Positions 38,037 through 49,206 are shown, numbered from the stretch's first letter. The stretch: 63,392 nucleotides of DNA from Brasilonema sp. UFV-L1 (GCF_012912105.1 NZ_QMEA01000024.1:1-63392), one strand, 5' to 3'. Numbers and translations are program-made. The notes: generated from the letters alone by a model not told the origin.

Positions 38037-39446
38037 ATGACAAAAAGTGACAAAATAAATTTCTCAACTCCCAGTGGTTTTCCAGAATTTCTTCCTGGTG
38101 AAAAGCGTTTAGAATCATATTTACTAGATACCATCCGGAGAGTGTTTGAAAACTATGGATTTACACCCATCGAAACTCCTGCAGTCGAACGCTTGGAAGT
38201 TTTGCAGGCTAAAGGTAATCAAGGGGACAACATTATTTATGGTCTAAATCCCATCTTGCCACCAAATCGGCAAGCAGAAAAAGATAAAGCTGGTGAAACA
38301 GGTTCGGAAGCAAGGGCTTTAAAATTTGACCAAACAGTTCCTTTGGCTGCATATATTGCTCGTCACCTCAATGATTTAACTTTTCCTTTTGCTCGCTACC
38401 AAATGGATGTGGTGTTTCGTGGAGAAAGAGCAAAAGATGGTCGATATCGTCAGTTTCGTCAATGCGACATTGATGTTGTTGGTCGTCGTGAGCTCAGTTT
38501 ACTCTACGATGCTCAGATGCCTGCTATTATCACTGAAATATTTGAAGCTATAAATATCGGTGATTTTCTGATTCGCATCAACAATCGTAAAATTCTCACT
38601 GGTTTCTTTAAATCAGTAGGAATTGAAGAAAATCAAATTAAATCTTGCATCGGCATTATTGATAATTTGGATAAAGTCGGTGAAACTAAGGTAAAACAGG
38701 AGTTAGAAAAAGAAGGTATTTTAGTAGAGCAAACTCACAAAATTATTGACTTTATTCATATAAATGGTAGTATAGATGAAGTTTTAGATAAGCTCAAATA
38801 CCTGGCTCAGTCAATGCCAGAAGCTGAAGAATTTTGTCTTGGAGTGACAGAGTTAGAAACAGTTATTTCTGGTGTTCGCAATCTTGGAGTTGCTGAAAAT
38901 CGTTTTTGTATTGACTTATCGATCGCTCGCGGTCTGAATTATTATACAGGTACAGTGTACGAAACAACCCTCATCGGACATGAGGCTCTAGGCAGCATTT
39001 GTTCTGGTGGTCGATATGAAGAATTAGTGGGGATGTTTTTAGACGAAAAAATGCCCGGAGTTGGAATTTCTATTGGCTTAACTCGTTTAATGAGTCGGTT
39101 ACTCAAAGCAGGAATTTTGAGTTCTTTCGCCGCCACTCCCGCACAAGTCATGGTGGTGAATCTGCAAGAGGATTTGATGCCTATTTATTTAAATGTGTCG
39201 CAGAAGTTACGTAAGGCTGGCATTAATGTTATCACAAGTTTTGAGCAGCGACCTTTAGGTAAACAATTCCAACAAGCTGAAAAACAAGGAATTCAATTTT
39301 GCGTGATTATTGGTTCCGAGGAAGCAGCAGCACAAAAATCTGCTCTCAAAGATTTGACAACACGCGAGCAAGTGGAAGTTTCACTGTTAAATTTGGCAGA
39401 AGAAATTAAAAGAAGACTTGCTCACACCACACCACGTTTGAGTTAA
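38037..39446 (+). CDS. hisS: Histidine--tRNA ligase
   Basis: A 469-residue class II aminoacyl-tRNA synthetase that charges tRNA-His. Motif 2 region: 'FRGERAKDGRYRQFRQCDIDVVG'. The histidine-binding signature is ARGLNYYTGTVYE at about 300. Motif 3 lies in 'GVGISIGLTRLMSRL'. The C-terminal anticodon-binding domain starts near 'PAQVMVVNLQED'. It is longer than typical E. coli-like HisRS (about 425) because of loops such as 'PNRQAEKDKAGETGSEARA', as in a second HisRS type found in some cyanobacteria; whether another hisS exists in the genome cannot be seen. ATG at 38037 has AAGGAAAAGG upstream. The presence of the HisA motif argues against HisZ. Confidence 0.92.
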   Translation: MTKSDKINFSTPSGFPEFLPGEKRLESYLLDTIRRVFENYGFTPIETPAVERLEVLQAKGNQGDNIIYGLNPILPPNRQAEKDKAGETGSEARALKFDQTVPLAAYIARHLNDLTFPFARYQMDVVFRGERAKDGRYRQFRQCDIDVVGRRELSLLYDAQMPAIITEIFEAINIGDFLIRINNRKILTGFFKSVGIEENQIKSCIGIIDNLDKVGETKVKQELEKEGILVEQTHKIIDFIHINGSIDEVLDKLKYLAQSMPEAEEFCLGVTELETVISGVRNLGVAENRFCIDLSIARGLNYYTGTVYETTLIGHEALGSICSGGRYEELVGMFLDEKMPGVGISIGLTRLMSRLLKAGILSSFAATPAQVMVVNLQEDLMPIYLNVSQKLRKAGINVITSFEQRPLGKQFQQAEKQGIQFCVIIGSEEAAAQKSALKDLTTREQVEVSLLNLAEEIKRRLAHTTPRLS

Positions 39447-39619
39447 GGATTTTTGGTGAAATTTGGTGATGTGTAGAGTACGTAAATGTGAGTCAGCGCG
39501 CCCTTGGAGGTTATCTCATTGAGTATGACTGACTCTCGCATTGAGCTACGTCTCTACATTGTCGTCTTGATCACAGTTTTTGCTGATTAGCAACCGTATT
39601 GACAAAATACCAATTCTTC

Positions 39620-40738
39620 CTAAATTGGTACAGGAGATTCGAGATAGAGTGTTGGTTCTTGCATAGTAAATTCAATGCCATGACTAGCAAGCTTTTTCGA
39701 CATAGATTCATTGGCTAACTCTAACAAACGCTTGCGGAACTCAAGTGAATTTTCATTAGAACCTAAGATAAAGAAGCTCACCCTAGCACGAACTCCCTTT
39801 GAATCATCTTGATGGGGAAATAAATTAATTTTCGTACTGTTTGGATCTATTCCAAACAATGTGTTAGTACTTTCCCTGATGACTTTTTCCAGCAATGCTT
39901 GTTCAGATTTTGCTAAACTCCGAGCAAAATCAAGATACAGCAAAACCATGACCTTTTTCCCTCGCGTCACGTTCTCGATATCTGCTTCCGCCATCACTGA
40001 GTTGGGAACGACAATGAGGGTACTCTTTGCAAGTGTCCGCAACTTAGTTGAACGCAAACCAATCGCCTCGACACGCGCAAATAAAATTCCTTGGGAACTT
40101 AAACTAACGCGAATGTATTCTCCAGGAATATAGGGACGGTCTAAGTATATAACAATTGTTCCAAAAATCTGTTCCAGAGTTTTTTGAGACGCAAAAGCAA
40201 CCGCTATACCCCCAATCCCCAAACCAGCAATTAAACCAATCAAGTTAATGTTCTGACTTTGGGCAAATGCGACAGCCACAATAAAGCCAATGATGATGTT
40301 AGCAATGGTTTCAAAAACGAGTAGTAACTCATCAATTTCAAAACCCACTCTGCGAATCAATTCAATTCCGTAGACGCGCAAGAAATTACGAAATAAACCG
40401 GCAATGAAGATGGCAACACTGATAGCTATTGACAGGTCGGAGAAAAATTTCAAGAATCGGTAAAATCCCGTGTATTCTTGAAGAAAATTCAGACTAACAG
40501 AAACGAGAATTAATGTTGCTACAATCCCCAGAATTTTTTCCTGTGGTTCAACTAAGTTCTGATAAATCTCTACAAAAAATTGAGGTGTAAATCTCCTAAC
40601 AATCGCCTTTAGAAAACGAGGAATCGATTTCCCAACTATGAAAGCTAGGAAAACAAATAATAAGAAAATGGCAAGTTTAATTCCAATTGCAATCAGAAGC
40701 TTTTGCGTCGCTTCGTCCAGCGAAAACCAAGGTTGCAT
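39620..40738 (-). CDS. MscS-family mechanosensitive ion channel
   Basis: A 372-residue small-conductance mechanosensitive channel-like protein. Four or so N-terminal membrane segments, then the pore-lining helix and beta domain: 'LIGLIAGLGIGGIAVAFASQKTLEQIFGTIVIYLDRPYIPGEYIRV', 'RVEAIGLRSTKLRTLAKSTLIVVPNSVMAEADIENVTRGKK' and a C-terminal alpha/beta domain. These are the classical MscS motifs. It opens on membrane tension and releases solutes on hypo-osmotic shock. A paralogue lies 36 bp upstream on the same strand, so the two are probably co-transcribed and result from tandem duplication. ATG at 40738. Confidence 0.92.
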   Translation of the reverse strand: MQPWFSLDEATQKLLIAIGIKLAIFLLFVFLAFIVGKSIPRFLKAIVRRFTPQFFVEIYQNLVEPQEKILGIVATLILVSVSLNFLQEYTGFYRFLKFFSDLSIAISVAIFIAGLFRNFLRVYGIELIRRVGFEIDELLLVFETIANIIIGFIVAVAFAQSQNINLIGLIAGLGIGGIAVAFASQKTLEQIFGTIVIYLDRPYIPGEYIRVSLSSQGILFARVEAIGLRSTKLRTLAKSTLIVVPNSVMAEADIENVTRGKKVMVLLYLDFARSLAKSEQALLEKVIRESTNTLFGIDPNSTKINLFPHQDDSKGVRARVSFFILGSNENSLEFRKRLLELANESMSKKLASHGIEFTMQEPTLYLESPVPI

Positions 40739-40774
40739 GCTCAGTAGAGTCTCCTTTTCAGCCCAAAAGTTTAT

Positions 40775-41902
40775 TTAGATAGTAATTGGTGCATCAACAT
40801 CAACTGGTCTTTCTTCAAGATCGAAGGCAATACCATACTCTTTTAATCGCAGAGCTATGCTTTGTTTCGCCAGATCTAGCAATTGGCGACGCATCTCCAT
40901 TGACATCTCACCAGAACCAAGAATGAAAAAGTTTATTTGAGCCTGAGTTCTATTAGCTTTTCCATCTTGGATAATCTCTTTAAATGTCACATCCGTATTG
41001 CGAGAATCAATACCAAAAATCTCTCTGGTACTTTCTAATATGACTTGACGAATCAAAGCTTTTTCATCTTCCAGCAGTTCTTGATAGAAAGTTAGATAAA
41101 CCAGAGAAACGACTTTTTTGGCTCCTGTGAAGTTCTCGATACTCATGCTTGTCAAAGAACTATTCGGAACTATGGTTAAAGTTCCTTTGCCAGAATTACG
41201 AATTTTAGTGGAACGTAACCCAATAGACTCGACTCTACCAAATGTGCCATCCGCTAAACCGATATAGTCATCAACAACAAAAGGTCGGTCAATATAGAGT
41301 ATAATTCCACCCAATAATTGCTCTAAAGTCTGTTGTGCTGCAAAAGCAATGGCTAATCCCCCAATTCCCAAGCTTGCTGTCAAACCTAAGACATTGACTT
41401 GGTGAGTCTGAGCAAAAATGAAGAAAATAACCAGAAAAATAGCTGTATCAGCGACGAGATTACCGACTATCAGTAACTCAGCGTTGATTTTACGGCTGAG
41501 GGCATTTTCTTGCAAGTAAGCCTCGTAGAATTTCTTAAACAAGCGAGAAGTCAACCAGCCCACCATAATCGCAACTAACAACGCTAGAGGAAATTCCAGG
41601 TAGTTGAGCCAATTTGGTTTGGGAATCAGTAATAAAGTCAAGTCAATCAAGACTAAGACAACTGTTACAACCAAGATATTTTGATAGGAAGAAACAACTT
41701 TGTTATATATTTTTGTTCCTTCAGCAGTAGATAAGAAGCGATTTGTCATAACTTCAGTCATTTTCTTAAATAAGAAAGCTAAAAAAAATAACAGAGCAAA
41801 AAAACTGACTGCTACTCCGATGGCACAGGAAATAATAACTAGAGGAAGAAAATTATCTCGAATTGTTTCAGAAAATAGTGTGATATCCAAAATAAAAGTC
41901 AC
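40775..41902 (-). CDS. MscS-family mechanosensitive ion channel (tandem paralogue)
   Basis: A 375-residue homologue of the preceding channel with the same pore and beta-domain signatures ('LGLTASLGIGGLAIAFAAQQTLEQLLGGIILYIDRPFVVDDYIGL', 'RVESIGLRSTKIRNSGKGTLTIVPNSSLTSMSIENF'). Four membrane segments precede the pore helix. The frame opens with GTG at 41902, but AAAGGAG lies directly before it, so the real start may be TTG at 41890 (MDITLFSETI), which has a spacing of about 11 nt from that motif. It is the first gene of the two-gene unit. Different N-terminal helices suggest different tension thresholds or regulation; that is inference. Confidence 0.9.
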   Translation of the reverse strand: MTFILDITLFSETIRDNFLPLVIISCAIGVAVSFFALLFFLAFLFKKMTEVMTNRFLSTAEGTKIYNKVVSSYQNILVVTVVLVLIDLTLLLIPKPNWLNYLEFPLALLVAIMVGWLTSRLFKKFYEAYLQENALSRKINAELLIVGNLVADTAIFLVIFFIFAQTHQVNVLGLTASLGIGGLAIAFAAQQTLEQLLGGIILYIDRPFVVDDYIGLADGTFGRVESIGLRSTKIRNSGKGTLTIVPNSSLTSMSIENFTGAKKVVSLVYLTFYQELLEDEKALIRQVILESTREIFGIDSRNTDVTFKEIIQDGKANRTQAQINFFILGSGEMSMEMRRQLLDLAKQSIALRLKEYGIAFDLEERPVDVDAPITI

Positions 41903-43709
41903 TCCTTTATAGCTATCATTAATTGGCTGAAAGTTGTCAGACTGTGAACGATTTATGAACAGTTATCAGTTGTCACTTATCAGTGAACGTAAGCTGCAAG
42001 AGGGAATGTGTTTATAAAGACTTCAAAATCAAAAAATATTCCATTCTAAGCACTCAAAGAATGTACTGCGGAATGCAAACGCAAAGCCTTCTTTTTCGTT
42101 ATCAATGCAAGTTCTAGTACAACAAGGCAAAATCATACTCTCAAGCGAAAGCGTTACGCTCAAAAGAAACAACCAAGATGCTGGAAGCTTTTTACTTATT
42201 TGGTGATGGTGAACCATCGCGGCCCAGAAGGGTCGCTTTATTTGAATCATCATGTACTAGAAGTATTAAAGCTAGTGAAGTACTAACTTTAATAGAGTGT
42301 ACAACTGTAGAACAATTTATCAATCTAATTTTTCCACAGTTTAATTATCAATTAAATATTAGCTGACTACTATCGGTTGTTAGAACAAGGCTATCTAGAA
42401 TGACATGACAATATGATCTTAGTTGAAAAAAAGCGCTTTTCGCGACGAAAGTAACATCTAAATCGCATCTGTGCAACACTCCTCTAAAAGAGCCACAACA
42501 GAGCAATGGCGCAGAGTAGATGCCTCTAGAGAGGCTGATGCTCTACGCACTCATAAGTGCAGGCGATAACTTCGCTGCTGCCTTCGGCAGATCATACGTA
42601 TGAACTAGGGAACACCAAATCTGAATGATGGCGACCTCCGACACAAAGAGATAACAAAGTGATGATTTTATTTGTGATAATTACAATATATAAATACTAC
42701 CAGTAAAACACTTTTATTAAAAGTGTCAGGAGTCGCAAAAAAGTTACCTTTTGTAGCTAAATCTTTCTGCTGTCGAATGCCAATTTACTTGTTCGTTTGA
42801 CAGAGGATAAGTCAATACGGCTCAGTGACAAAGAATTGTCGGTTGAGTTCATGAACTGCTCAATATCTTCTGGTTGAGTGTGATCTGCGCTTTCTTGCAG
42901 CAGCACTCGCGAGCTGCCGAACGCTCATGCGCTCGCGCTTTGCAAACTAAGGCAAGCGTTAGCTCCGGCCCCCTAAGGGGCTAGCTATCGCCTCAGAGTT
43001 AAGCCTCCTAATACTGCTCGGCTAAAAAGCTAAAATATAGTATGATTTGCATGTAAGACTCGGCTATTTGTCCAAAATGTTTGCTTTCATGACCCCTGTC
43101 ATCTAAACATCGCAGATGTTTCATAAATAAATAAAATTGTCAAGAAAATTCAGAAGAAAATTCAGAATTGATGCACTCAGAAGTCAGCAATCTTAAGCGT
43201 GGAGGATTGGTGACCCTTCAGATAAATTGGAGACTACCCTTTGGGTATGACCTCCGCTCACGCTGCGCTTTAACCCTCTGGGCGTGCGCATAGCGCATAC
43301 GCAGTCGCCTAGGTCAGGAGACCAACGCCAGATACCTAGGTCGGGAGACCCTCATCAAGTACTGGCTCCTCCTGCAGCGCTGTCTCACCAAATTTTCATT
43401 TTGGTGGGGGCTTAAAGCTCAAGTTATCCAAGCTTTGCAAAGAATACCCAACCTGTATTCTGACCGGAGCTTCGGAATAGCTAGGGGGAACACTTCTGAC
43501 TTCAGGTGCGGAGCGTCTCCCCTTGTGAAGACTTTTTTTGTTCAAATCTTATTACTCTTGATTCTCAATAAAGAACTGCTGCTGACATCAAAATCTAACC
43601 AATAACAGAGCTTATTTTGCATTGTTCAAGTTGCTTAGTATTTAGTTTTACCTGCATCGTTCCATACCCGTTTCTAATGGGTGTTAAATGCCACATACGT
43701 ATTTAGAAA
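41903..43709. other. 1.8-kb repeat-rich intergenic region without a credible gene
   Basis: Short frames near 42178-42366 and 42029-42253 do not resemble proteins I know and overlap each other. GC-rich palindromic repeats lie at about 42540-42605, 42900-43000 and 43240-43330, and direct repeats at 43309-43350. Part of it may be decayed mobile or gene sequence. Confidence 0.6.
43309..43350. repeat. Direct repeats CCTAGGTC(A/G)GGAGACC
   Basis: CCTAGGTCAGGAGACC and CCTAGGTCGGGAGACC lie 26 nt apart start to start, with AACGCCAGATA between. A related string sits near 22087-22112, so it is a dispersed family. Confidence 0.6.
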
Positions 43710-45095
43710 ATGAATATTGATACAGTGGTACAGCTGATAGAAATGAACCAGAAAAAAGCTTTGACATCTGTGCAGAAATTGGTATTGTACTCATCCTGGG
43801 AGGGTAAGAATTATACCGTAATTGCACAGCAAGCTCATTATGGGGCACAAAGTATCAGAGAAATCGCTTCCCAATTGTGGCGAAGTCTCAGTGAAATCTT
43901 AGGAGAACCAATCAGCAAAGCCAACTTCCGCGCCCGCTTAGAACGACGCCCTCTCACCAAGGAACAGCAGCAACTGCTTCAGAAATACTACAGCAAAAGT
44001 GCCACCCCTAGCGCTGTTGAATTTCCTGGTGGCCCCCTGATGCCATCTTCCCATCTTTACATTCCTCGCTCTCCAATTGAGGAACTCGCCTGTTCTGAAA
44101 TTACTGAACCCGGATGTGTCATCCGCATCAAAGGAGCTAGCAAGATGGGGAAAAGCTCTCTGATGCTACGGATTATCGATTATGCGACTTCTATTGGCTA
44201 CCGCAGTGTGAGTTTAGACTTTCAGCAAGCAGATTCAGCAGTCTTTGCTGATCTCGATAAGTTTTTACGTTGGTTTTGTGCGAATATCAGTAGTCAGTTG
44301 CAGCTAGAACCCCGGCTTGATGAGTATTGGGATTTGGATATAGGGAGTAAAGTCAGTTGCACCAACTACTTTCAAGGATATTTATTAGAGCATTTAGTCT
44401 GTCCTCTCGTCTTGACATTGAACGAGGTGAATCAGGTTTTTGAGTATCCGACAATTGCCAAAGAATTTTTGCCCTTATTACGATTTTGGCATGAACAAGC
44501 TAAGCAACTGGAGATTTGGCAAAAACTCCGACTGCTGGTAGCTTATTCCACAGAAATTTATGTTCCTCTAAAAATAAATCAATCTCCGTTTAATGTCGGG
44601 TTACCTCTTAAGTTACCGCCATTTACAATAGAGCAAGTGCAGGATTTGGCACAACGTTATGGACTTACTTGGAAAGATGACAAAGAAACCAAGCAGCTGA
44701 TGGCAATGTTGGGTGGTCATCCTTACTTAGTTTGTCTGGCTATTTATCACATTTCTCAAGGGAAAGTGAGCCTGAAACAGCTTTTGCAACAAGCCGCCAC
44801 TGAGTCAGGAATTTATAACGACCATTTACGGCGACTCCTCGCAACACTTCAACAAGAACCAGAACTTGTTACTCTGCTCAAACAATTAATTGCTGCACAA
44901 GATAATGTCAAGTTGAAATCAATTCCTGCTTACAAATTAGAAAGTTTAGGACTGATAAAACTGGAGGGAGATAGCGCTCAATTTTCGTGTGAATTGTATC
45001 GTCTGTATTTTGCACAGGTAAACTTGAGTGAAGAGTCCCGAACTTCAGCAATTGAGGAAGCATCTGTTCACAATGACTCATCAAAGTTAACTTAA
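43710..45095 (+). CDS. AAA-like domain protein with N-terminal HTH-like region (vMAP-type)
   Basis: A 461-residue protein of the cyanobacterial 'AAA-like' (AAA_35) family. The N-terminus (about 1-95; NQKKALTSVQKLVLYSSWEG, then a YTVIAQQAHYGAQSIREIA helix-turn-helix-like stretch) is followed by an ATPase domain from about 105: phospho-binding loop GASKMGKSS (about 143-151), 'RSVSLDFQQADSAVF', Walker B-like 'VLTLNEVNQVFE' and 'FTIEQVQDLAQRYGL'. Relatives act as STAND-like switches in signalling and conflict pathways. Effector domain not apparent. The next gene, 46 bp downstream on the same strand, has the same ATPase domain joined to WD40 repeats, so the pair is probably one operon. ATG at 43710. 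Confidence 0.82.
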   Translation: MNIDTVVQLIEMNQKKALTSVQKLVLYSSWEGKNYTVIAQQAHYGAQSIREIASQLWRSLSEILGEPISKANFRARLERRPLTKEQQQLLQKYYSKSATPSAVEFPGGPLMPSSHLYIPRSPIEELACSEITEPGCVIRIKGASKMGKSSLMLRIIDYATSIGYRSVSLDFQQADSAVFADLDKFLRWFCANISSQLQLEPRLDEYWDLDIGSKVSCTNYFQGYLLEHLVCPLVLTLNEVNQVFEYPTIAKEFLPLLRFWHEQAKQLEIWQKLRLLVAYSTEIYVPLKINQSPFNVGLPLKLPPFTIEQVQDLAQRYGLTWKDDKETKQLMAMLGGHPYLVCLAIYHISQGKVSLKQLLQQAATESGIYNDHLRRLLATLQQEPELVTLLKQLIAAQDNVKLKSIPAYKLESLGLIKLEGDSAQFSCELYRLYFAQVNLSEESRTSAIEEASVHNDSSKLT

Positions 45096-45141
45096 AATAT
45101 TCGGGTAGTCTAATTGTTATCAAGACTGAAGGTAACAAAAA

Positions 45142-48100
45142 ATGAACTCTTATAAATACCGAGTTGGAGGCAGTCTAAAACAAGATGATCCTACTTATGT
45201 AGTGCGTTCTGCTGATACTGAACTCTACTCAGCCTTAAAATCAGGTGAATTTTGTTACATCTTTAACTCCCGGCAAATGGGAAAATCCTCACTCATAGTC
45301 AAAATTAAGCATCGGCTCCAACAAGAAGGATTCTGCTGTAGTACCATCGATATGACCAATATCGGCAGCGAAAATATTACACCTACTCAATGGTACAAAG
45401 GAGTCGTTTTTGATTTATGGCGAGGCTTCAATCTTTTAGGAAAGTTCAATTTAAAAAATTGGTGGAGCGAACAGGGAGATATTTCTAATCTCCAGCAATT
45501 GAGCCGATTTATTGCTGATGTACTCCTGGTTCAATTTCCTCAAGAAAAAATTTGTATTTTCATTGATGAAATTGATAGCATTCTCAGTTTAGGATTTCCT
45601 GTTGATGATTTTTTTGCACTCATTAGATTCTGCTATAATCACAGGGCAATTAATCAAGAATACAATCGCATTACCTTTGCTTTGTTTGGAGTCGCGACTC
45701 CCTCTGATTTGATTGCTGATAAAAATCGCACTCCATTTAATATAGGTAGAGCAATAGAATTGCATGGCTTTCAATTTCAGGAAGCGCAGCCATTAGCTTT
45801 AGGATTAATCGGAAAAGTTGAAAACCCACAAACAGTACTGAGCGAGATTTTAGCTTGGACAAGAGGACAACCTTTTTTAACTCAAAAGATATGTCAGTTG
45901 ATATACAGATTGAGTCAAGAAACTCAAAGCGGTATTCTGACAATTCCTCCAGGAACTGAGGCATTTTGGGTAGAGTCAGTGGTGCGATCGCATATCATCG
46001 AGCATTGGGAATCGCAAGATGAACCTGAGCATTTAAAAACAGTAAGCGATCGCATTCTCCTTCAAGAAAAACGTGTCGGAAGATTGCTAGGTATCTATCA
46101 ACAAATTTTACAAGGTGTGAAAGTGCCAACAGATGACAGTCGAGAGACTGTTGAACTACTGCTGTCTGGTTTGGTGCTCAAACAACAAGGTTATTTGCTC
46201 TTAAACAACAGAATTTATCAAGAAGTTTTCAACTTAGAATGGGTAGAAAAACAACTGGGGAAACTGCGCCCCTACTCCCAAGCATTGGATGCGTGGATTC
46301 GCTCAAAGCAACAGGATTCTTCACGTCTGTTGCGGGGACAAGCTTTGAAAGATGCCCAACTTTGGGCACAAAGTAAAAGTTTAAGCGATTTGGATTATCA
46401 GTTCTTAGCTAAGAGCGAAGAAGTGGATCGGCTGGAAGTGCAACAGGTTTTAGAAGCTCAAAAACTCAAGGAAGTTGAAGCGCGACTGGCAGAACAAAGC
46501 AAAAGATTAACTCTACAAATAGAAAGTTCCAAACGACAAGGATTATTGCTGGCTTTGCTCAGCATAGCATTAGTGATTTCCATTGTTCTAGCAGTGATGA
46601 CTTTCACAGAATACCAAACAGCCGCAGTCAGTGAACGCAACGAAAAAATCAGCAAGATTCAAGCGATTACGAGATATTCTGACGCCTTGTTTGCTCTAGA
46701 TGAAAGATTGGATGCACTGATGGAAGCACTAAAGGCAAAGCATGAACTACAACGCCTGGGTATAACCAACGCAGAAACAGAAACAATGGTTGAAATCGCT
46801 CTTCGGCGGTCAATTTATGGAGCAGTTGAGTATAACCGCTTACCAGGGCATGGCGCTGGGATTTACGGAATTACTTTCAACCCTTCAGGTGAGTTTGTCG
46901 CTACTGGTGGTGCAGATGCGACTGTCAAACTTTGGAAGCCTGATGGTACACTACTGACAACTCTTAAAGGGCATGAAGGTCCAGTTCTAGATGTTGATTT
47001 CAGTCCGGATGGTGAAATGATCGCTTCCGCAAGCGAGGATGCCAATGTCATACTTTGGAAGCGTGATTCTCTTGGCGAGTTTCAAAATCGTCCTTATAAG
47101 ATTCTCAAGGAACATTTGGCTGGGATTTGGTCTATTTCTTTCAGTCCCGACAATCAGCTGATTGCTTCAGCAAGTCAAGATAACACTATCAAACTCTGGA
47201 GCCGTGAAGGCACTTTGCTGAAAACTCTCCGAGAGCACACTTCCATTGTGAGGAAAGTTGTTTTCAGTCCCGATAGTCAGATGCTCGCCTCCGCGAGTGA
47301 AGATGGTACAGTCAAAGTTTGGCAGCGTAACGGCACGTTACTAAATACCTTTAAAGGACATACAGCTGCAGTCTTGGCAGTCGCATTTAGTCCTGATGGT
47401 AAGACAATCGCTTCAGCAAGTGCTGACGGCACTATCAAACTCTGGAAGCATAACGGCATTTTACTCAAGACTCTGCAAGATTATGATACCGCAGTTTGGG
47501 ATGTTGCATTTAGCCCTGATGGTGAAAAAATTGCTTCTTGTTCTAACGACACAACAATAAAAATTTGGGATGTTGACGGGAAGTTGTTGGGGGTTTTCCG
47601 AGGACATAGCGCCCGGATTAACAGAGTCCTTTTTAGTCCTGACGGTGAGACGATTGCTTCTGCTGGTGAGGATAATAGCCTCAAACTTTGGAACTTAAAC
47701 AACACAATGCTAAAAATTCTTCAGGGGCATAATGGTGCGATTAAAGATATTGCTTTCAGCTTTGATGGTCAAATACTTGCCTCAGGGAGTGAGGACAACA
47801 CCCTTAAACTCTGGAACCGTGACGGTCAGCTGCTAAGAACTCTCAAACATAAATCTGAGGTTAGGGGAGTTGCTTTGTCCCCTGACGGTGAGATAATTGT
47901 CTCAAGCTCTGGAGATAAAACTATCAACCTCTGGAAACGTGACGGCACTTTACTCAAGACTCTTAAAGGTCATGACGGTGGAGTCAGGGGAGTCGCTTTT
48001 AGCCCTGATGGTCAAATCATTGCTTCTGGGAGTACAGATAAGACTGTCAAACTCTGGAACCGTGACGGCACTTTACTCAAAACTCTTAAAGGGCACAAAG

Positions 48101-48774
48101 CTGGAGTTTGGAATGTTGCGATTAGTCCTGACAGTCAGACAATTGCTTCAAGCGCTGGAGATAGGACAGTAAAACTCTGGAGTCGTGACGGCACTTTACT
48201 CAAAACTCTCGAAGGTCATAATGCTGTGGTTATGGGAGTTGCTTTTAGCCCTGATGGTGAGATGATTGCTTCGGGTTCAGATGATAACACTGTGAAACTC
48301 TGGAGCCTTGATGGTACCGAGCTGACAACCCTGAATGGACATCAATATGGAGCTTGGGCTGTGACTTTTAGCCCTGATAGCAAGACAATTGCCTCAGGGA
48401 GTAAAGATGGGATCATCAAACTCTGGAACCTTGACGGCACTGAGCTTGCAACTCTGATTGGGCATAATGCAGCAATTTGGAAACTTGCTTTTAGCCCTCA
48501 TGGTCAGATACTTGCTTCAGCTTCTTCTGATAATACAATAATTTTGTGGAATTTAGAGCAAGTTATTGATCTCGATAAAGTACTGACGTATGGTTGCAAT
48601 TGGATACAAGATTATTTGCGGACTAATGCTGAGTTGAAAAACAGCGATCGCCTGCTTTGTGATGGAACAAAATATGAAAAAATAGTTAACAATAGAAGTC
48701 AGAAGTCAGAAGTCAGAAGTCAGAATCAATTGGATGGAGACTTAAGCCGCTCAGAAAAACCTATGCAGAACTAG
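45142..48774 (+). CDS. AAA-like (STAND-type) protein with transmembrane helix and 14 WD40 repeats
   Basis: A 1210-residue protein. An AAA_35-type NTPase domain (about 1-330) has Walker A 'NSRQMGKSS' near 50 and '[12 protein letters not shown]' as Walker B; a helical linker follows, then a membrane helix (about 470-490, [20 protein letters not shown]), and from about 565 to 1150 fourteen WD40 repeats, enough for two seven-bladed propellers. Repeats 8-13 are nearly identical in parts, suggesting recent expansion. Architecture is of a STAND switch in which the propellers sense a ligand and the NTPase oligomerises. ATG at 45142 with AAGGT upstream. The last residues ([14 protein letters not shown]) are encoded by an STRR array that extends the C-terminus. 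Confidence 0.9.
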   Translation: MNSYKYRVGGSLKQDDPTYVVRSADTELYSALKSGEFCYIFNSRQMGKSSLIVKIKHRLQQEGFCCSTIDMTNIGSENITPTQWYKGVVFDLWRGFNLLGKFNLKNWWSEQGDISNLQQLSRFIADVLLVQFPQEKICIFIDEIDSILSLGFPVDDFFALIRFCYNHRAINQEYNRITFALFGVATPSDLIADKNRTPFNIGRAIELHGFQFQEAQPLALGLIGKVENPQTVLSEILAWTRGQPFLTQKICQLIYRLSQETQSGILTIPPGTEAFWVESVVRSHIIEHWESQDEPEHLKTVSDRILLQEKRVGRLLGIYQQILQGVKVPTDDSRETVELLLSGLVLKQQGYLLLNNRIYQEVFNLEWVEKQLGKLRPYSQALDAWIRSKQQDSSRLLRGQALKDAQLWAQSKSLSDLDYQFLAKSEEVDRLEVQQVLEAQKLKEVEARLAEQSKRLTLQIESSKRQGLLLALLSIALVISIVLAVMTFTEYQTAAVSERNEKISKIQAITRYSDALFALDERLDALMEALKAKHELQRLGITNAETETMVEIALRRSIYGAVEYNRLPGHGAGIYGITFNPSGEFVATGGADATVKLWKPDGTLLTTLKGHEGPVLDVDFSPDGEMIASASEDANVILWKRDSLGEFQNRPYKILKEHLAGIWSISFSPDNQLIASASQDNTIKLWSREGTLLKTLREHTSIVRKVVFSPDSQMLASASEDGTVKVWQRNGTLLNTFKGHTAAVLAVAFSPDGKTIASASADGTIKLWKHNGILLKTLQDYDTAVWDVAFSPDGEKIASCSNDTTIKIWDVDGKLLGVFRGHSARINRVLFSPDGETIASAGEDNSLKLWNLNNTMLKILQGHNGAIKDIAFSFDGQILASGSEDNTLKLWNRDGQLLRTLKHKSEVRGVALSPDGEIIVSSSGDKTINLWKRDGTLLKTLKGHDGGVRGVAFSPDGQIIASGSTDKTVKLWNRDGTLLKTLKGHKAGVWNVAISPDSQTIASSAGDRTVKLWSRDGTLLKTLEGHNAVVMGVAFSPDGEMIASGSDDNTVKLWSLDGTELTTLNGHQYGAWAVTFSPDSKTIASGSKDGIIKLWNLDGTELATLIGHNAAIWKLAFSPHGQILASASSDNTIILWNLEQVIDLDKVLTYGCNWIQDYLRTNAELKNSDRLLCDGTKYEKIVNNRSQKSEVRSQNQLDGDLSRSEKPMQN
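48694..48726. repeat. STRR (AGAAGTC)n inside the 3' end of the WD40 gene
   Basis: Four AGAAGTC units followed by AGAATC. It is translated in frame as the tail of the 1210-residue protein, beyond the last WD40 repeat. Confidence 0.9.
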
Positions 48775-49206
48775 GCAAGCCTAGGTAAATCTGTACACAG
48801 TCGGAGCGTGCAGACTAAGCGAAAGCTACGATTTTTGAGTCATGACACCTTGATGTGAACGCCAGCATCAGGCACTGTCGAACTCAGTTAAGTAATCGGC
48901 AAACAGGTTTATAGCCGTAGTGCTGAGTTCCTAACAAGCTCTTAAATCATTGTCGAGGCAAACATAACTGAGAAATCAGGCTGGCAGAATACGCCATATA
49001 AATAGGTCTTGTTAAACAAGACCTATACAAAATGACCAAAGATGTACAGATATGCATAGAAATCAAGTGACAGCTTCTTACCCTTCTACTCATCCGCTCA
49101 CGAGCTACAAATTCAATTCTGTAAGCGCAGCGTACAAGTAGAACATATTCTGGCGACTGACGCCTCTATTGTTTTGTTCAGAAAGATTAAACGAAACCAT
49201 CTTTGG
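48775..49206. other. Intergenic region with perfect palindrome
   Basis: No gene seen. It holds the 25-bp palindrome at 49002-49026 and a repeat near 48845-48875. The promoter of the downstream protease gene is expected here. Confidence 0.55.
49002..49026. promoter_or_regulatory. Perfect 12-1-12 palindrome
   Basis: ATAGGTCTTGTT (49002-49013), A, AACAAGACCTAT (49015-49026). It could be an operator for a dimeric regulator of the downstream gene or a hairpin in RNA. There is no T-run. Confidence 0.4.

Noticed and set aside
42029-42366. Two short frames in the 1.8-kb gap
   Set aside because: They overlap on opposite strands, lack ribosome-binding sites and match nothing I recognise.
43309-43350. 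CRISPR-like repeats CCTAGGTC(A/G)GGAGACC
   Set aside because: Only two units, 10 bp apart, without spacers of uniform length; related strings lie alone elsewhere in the window.
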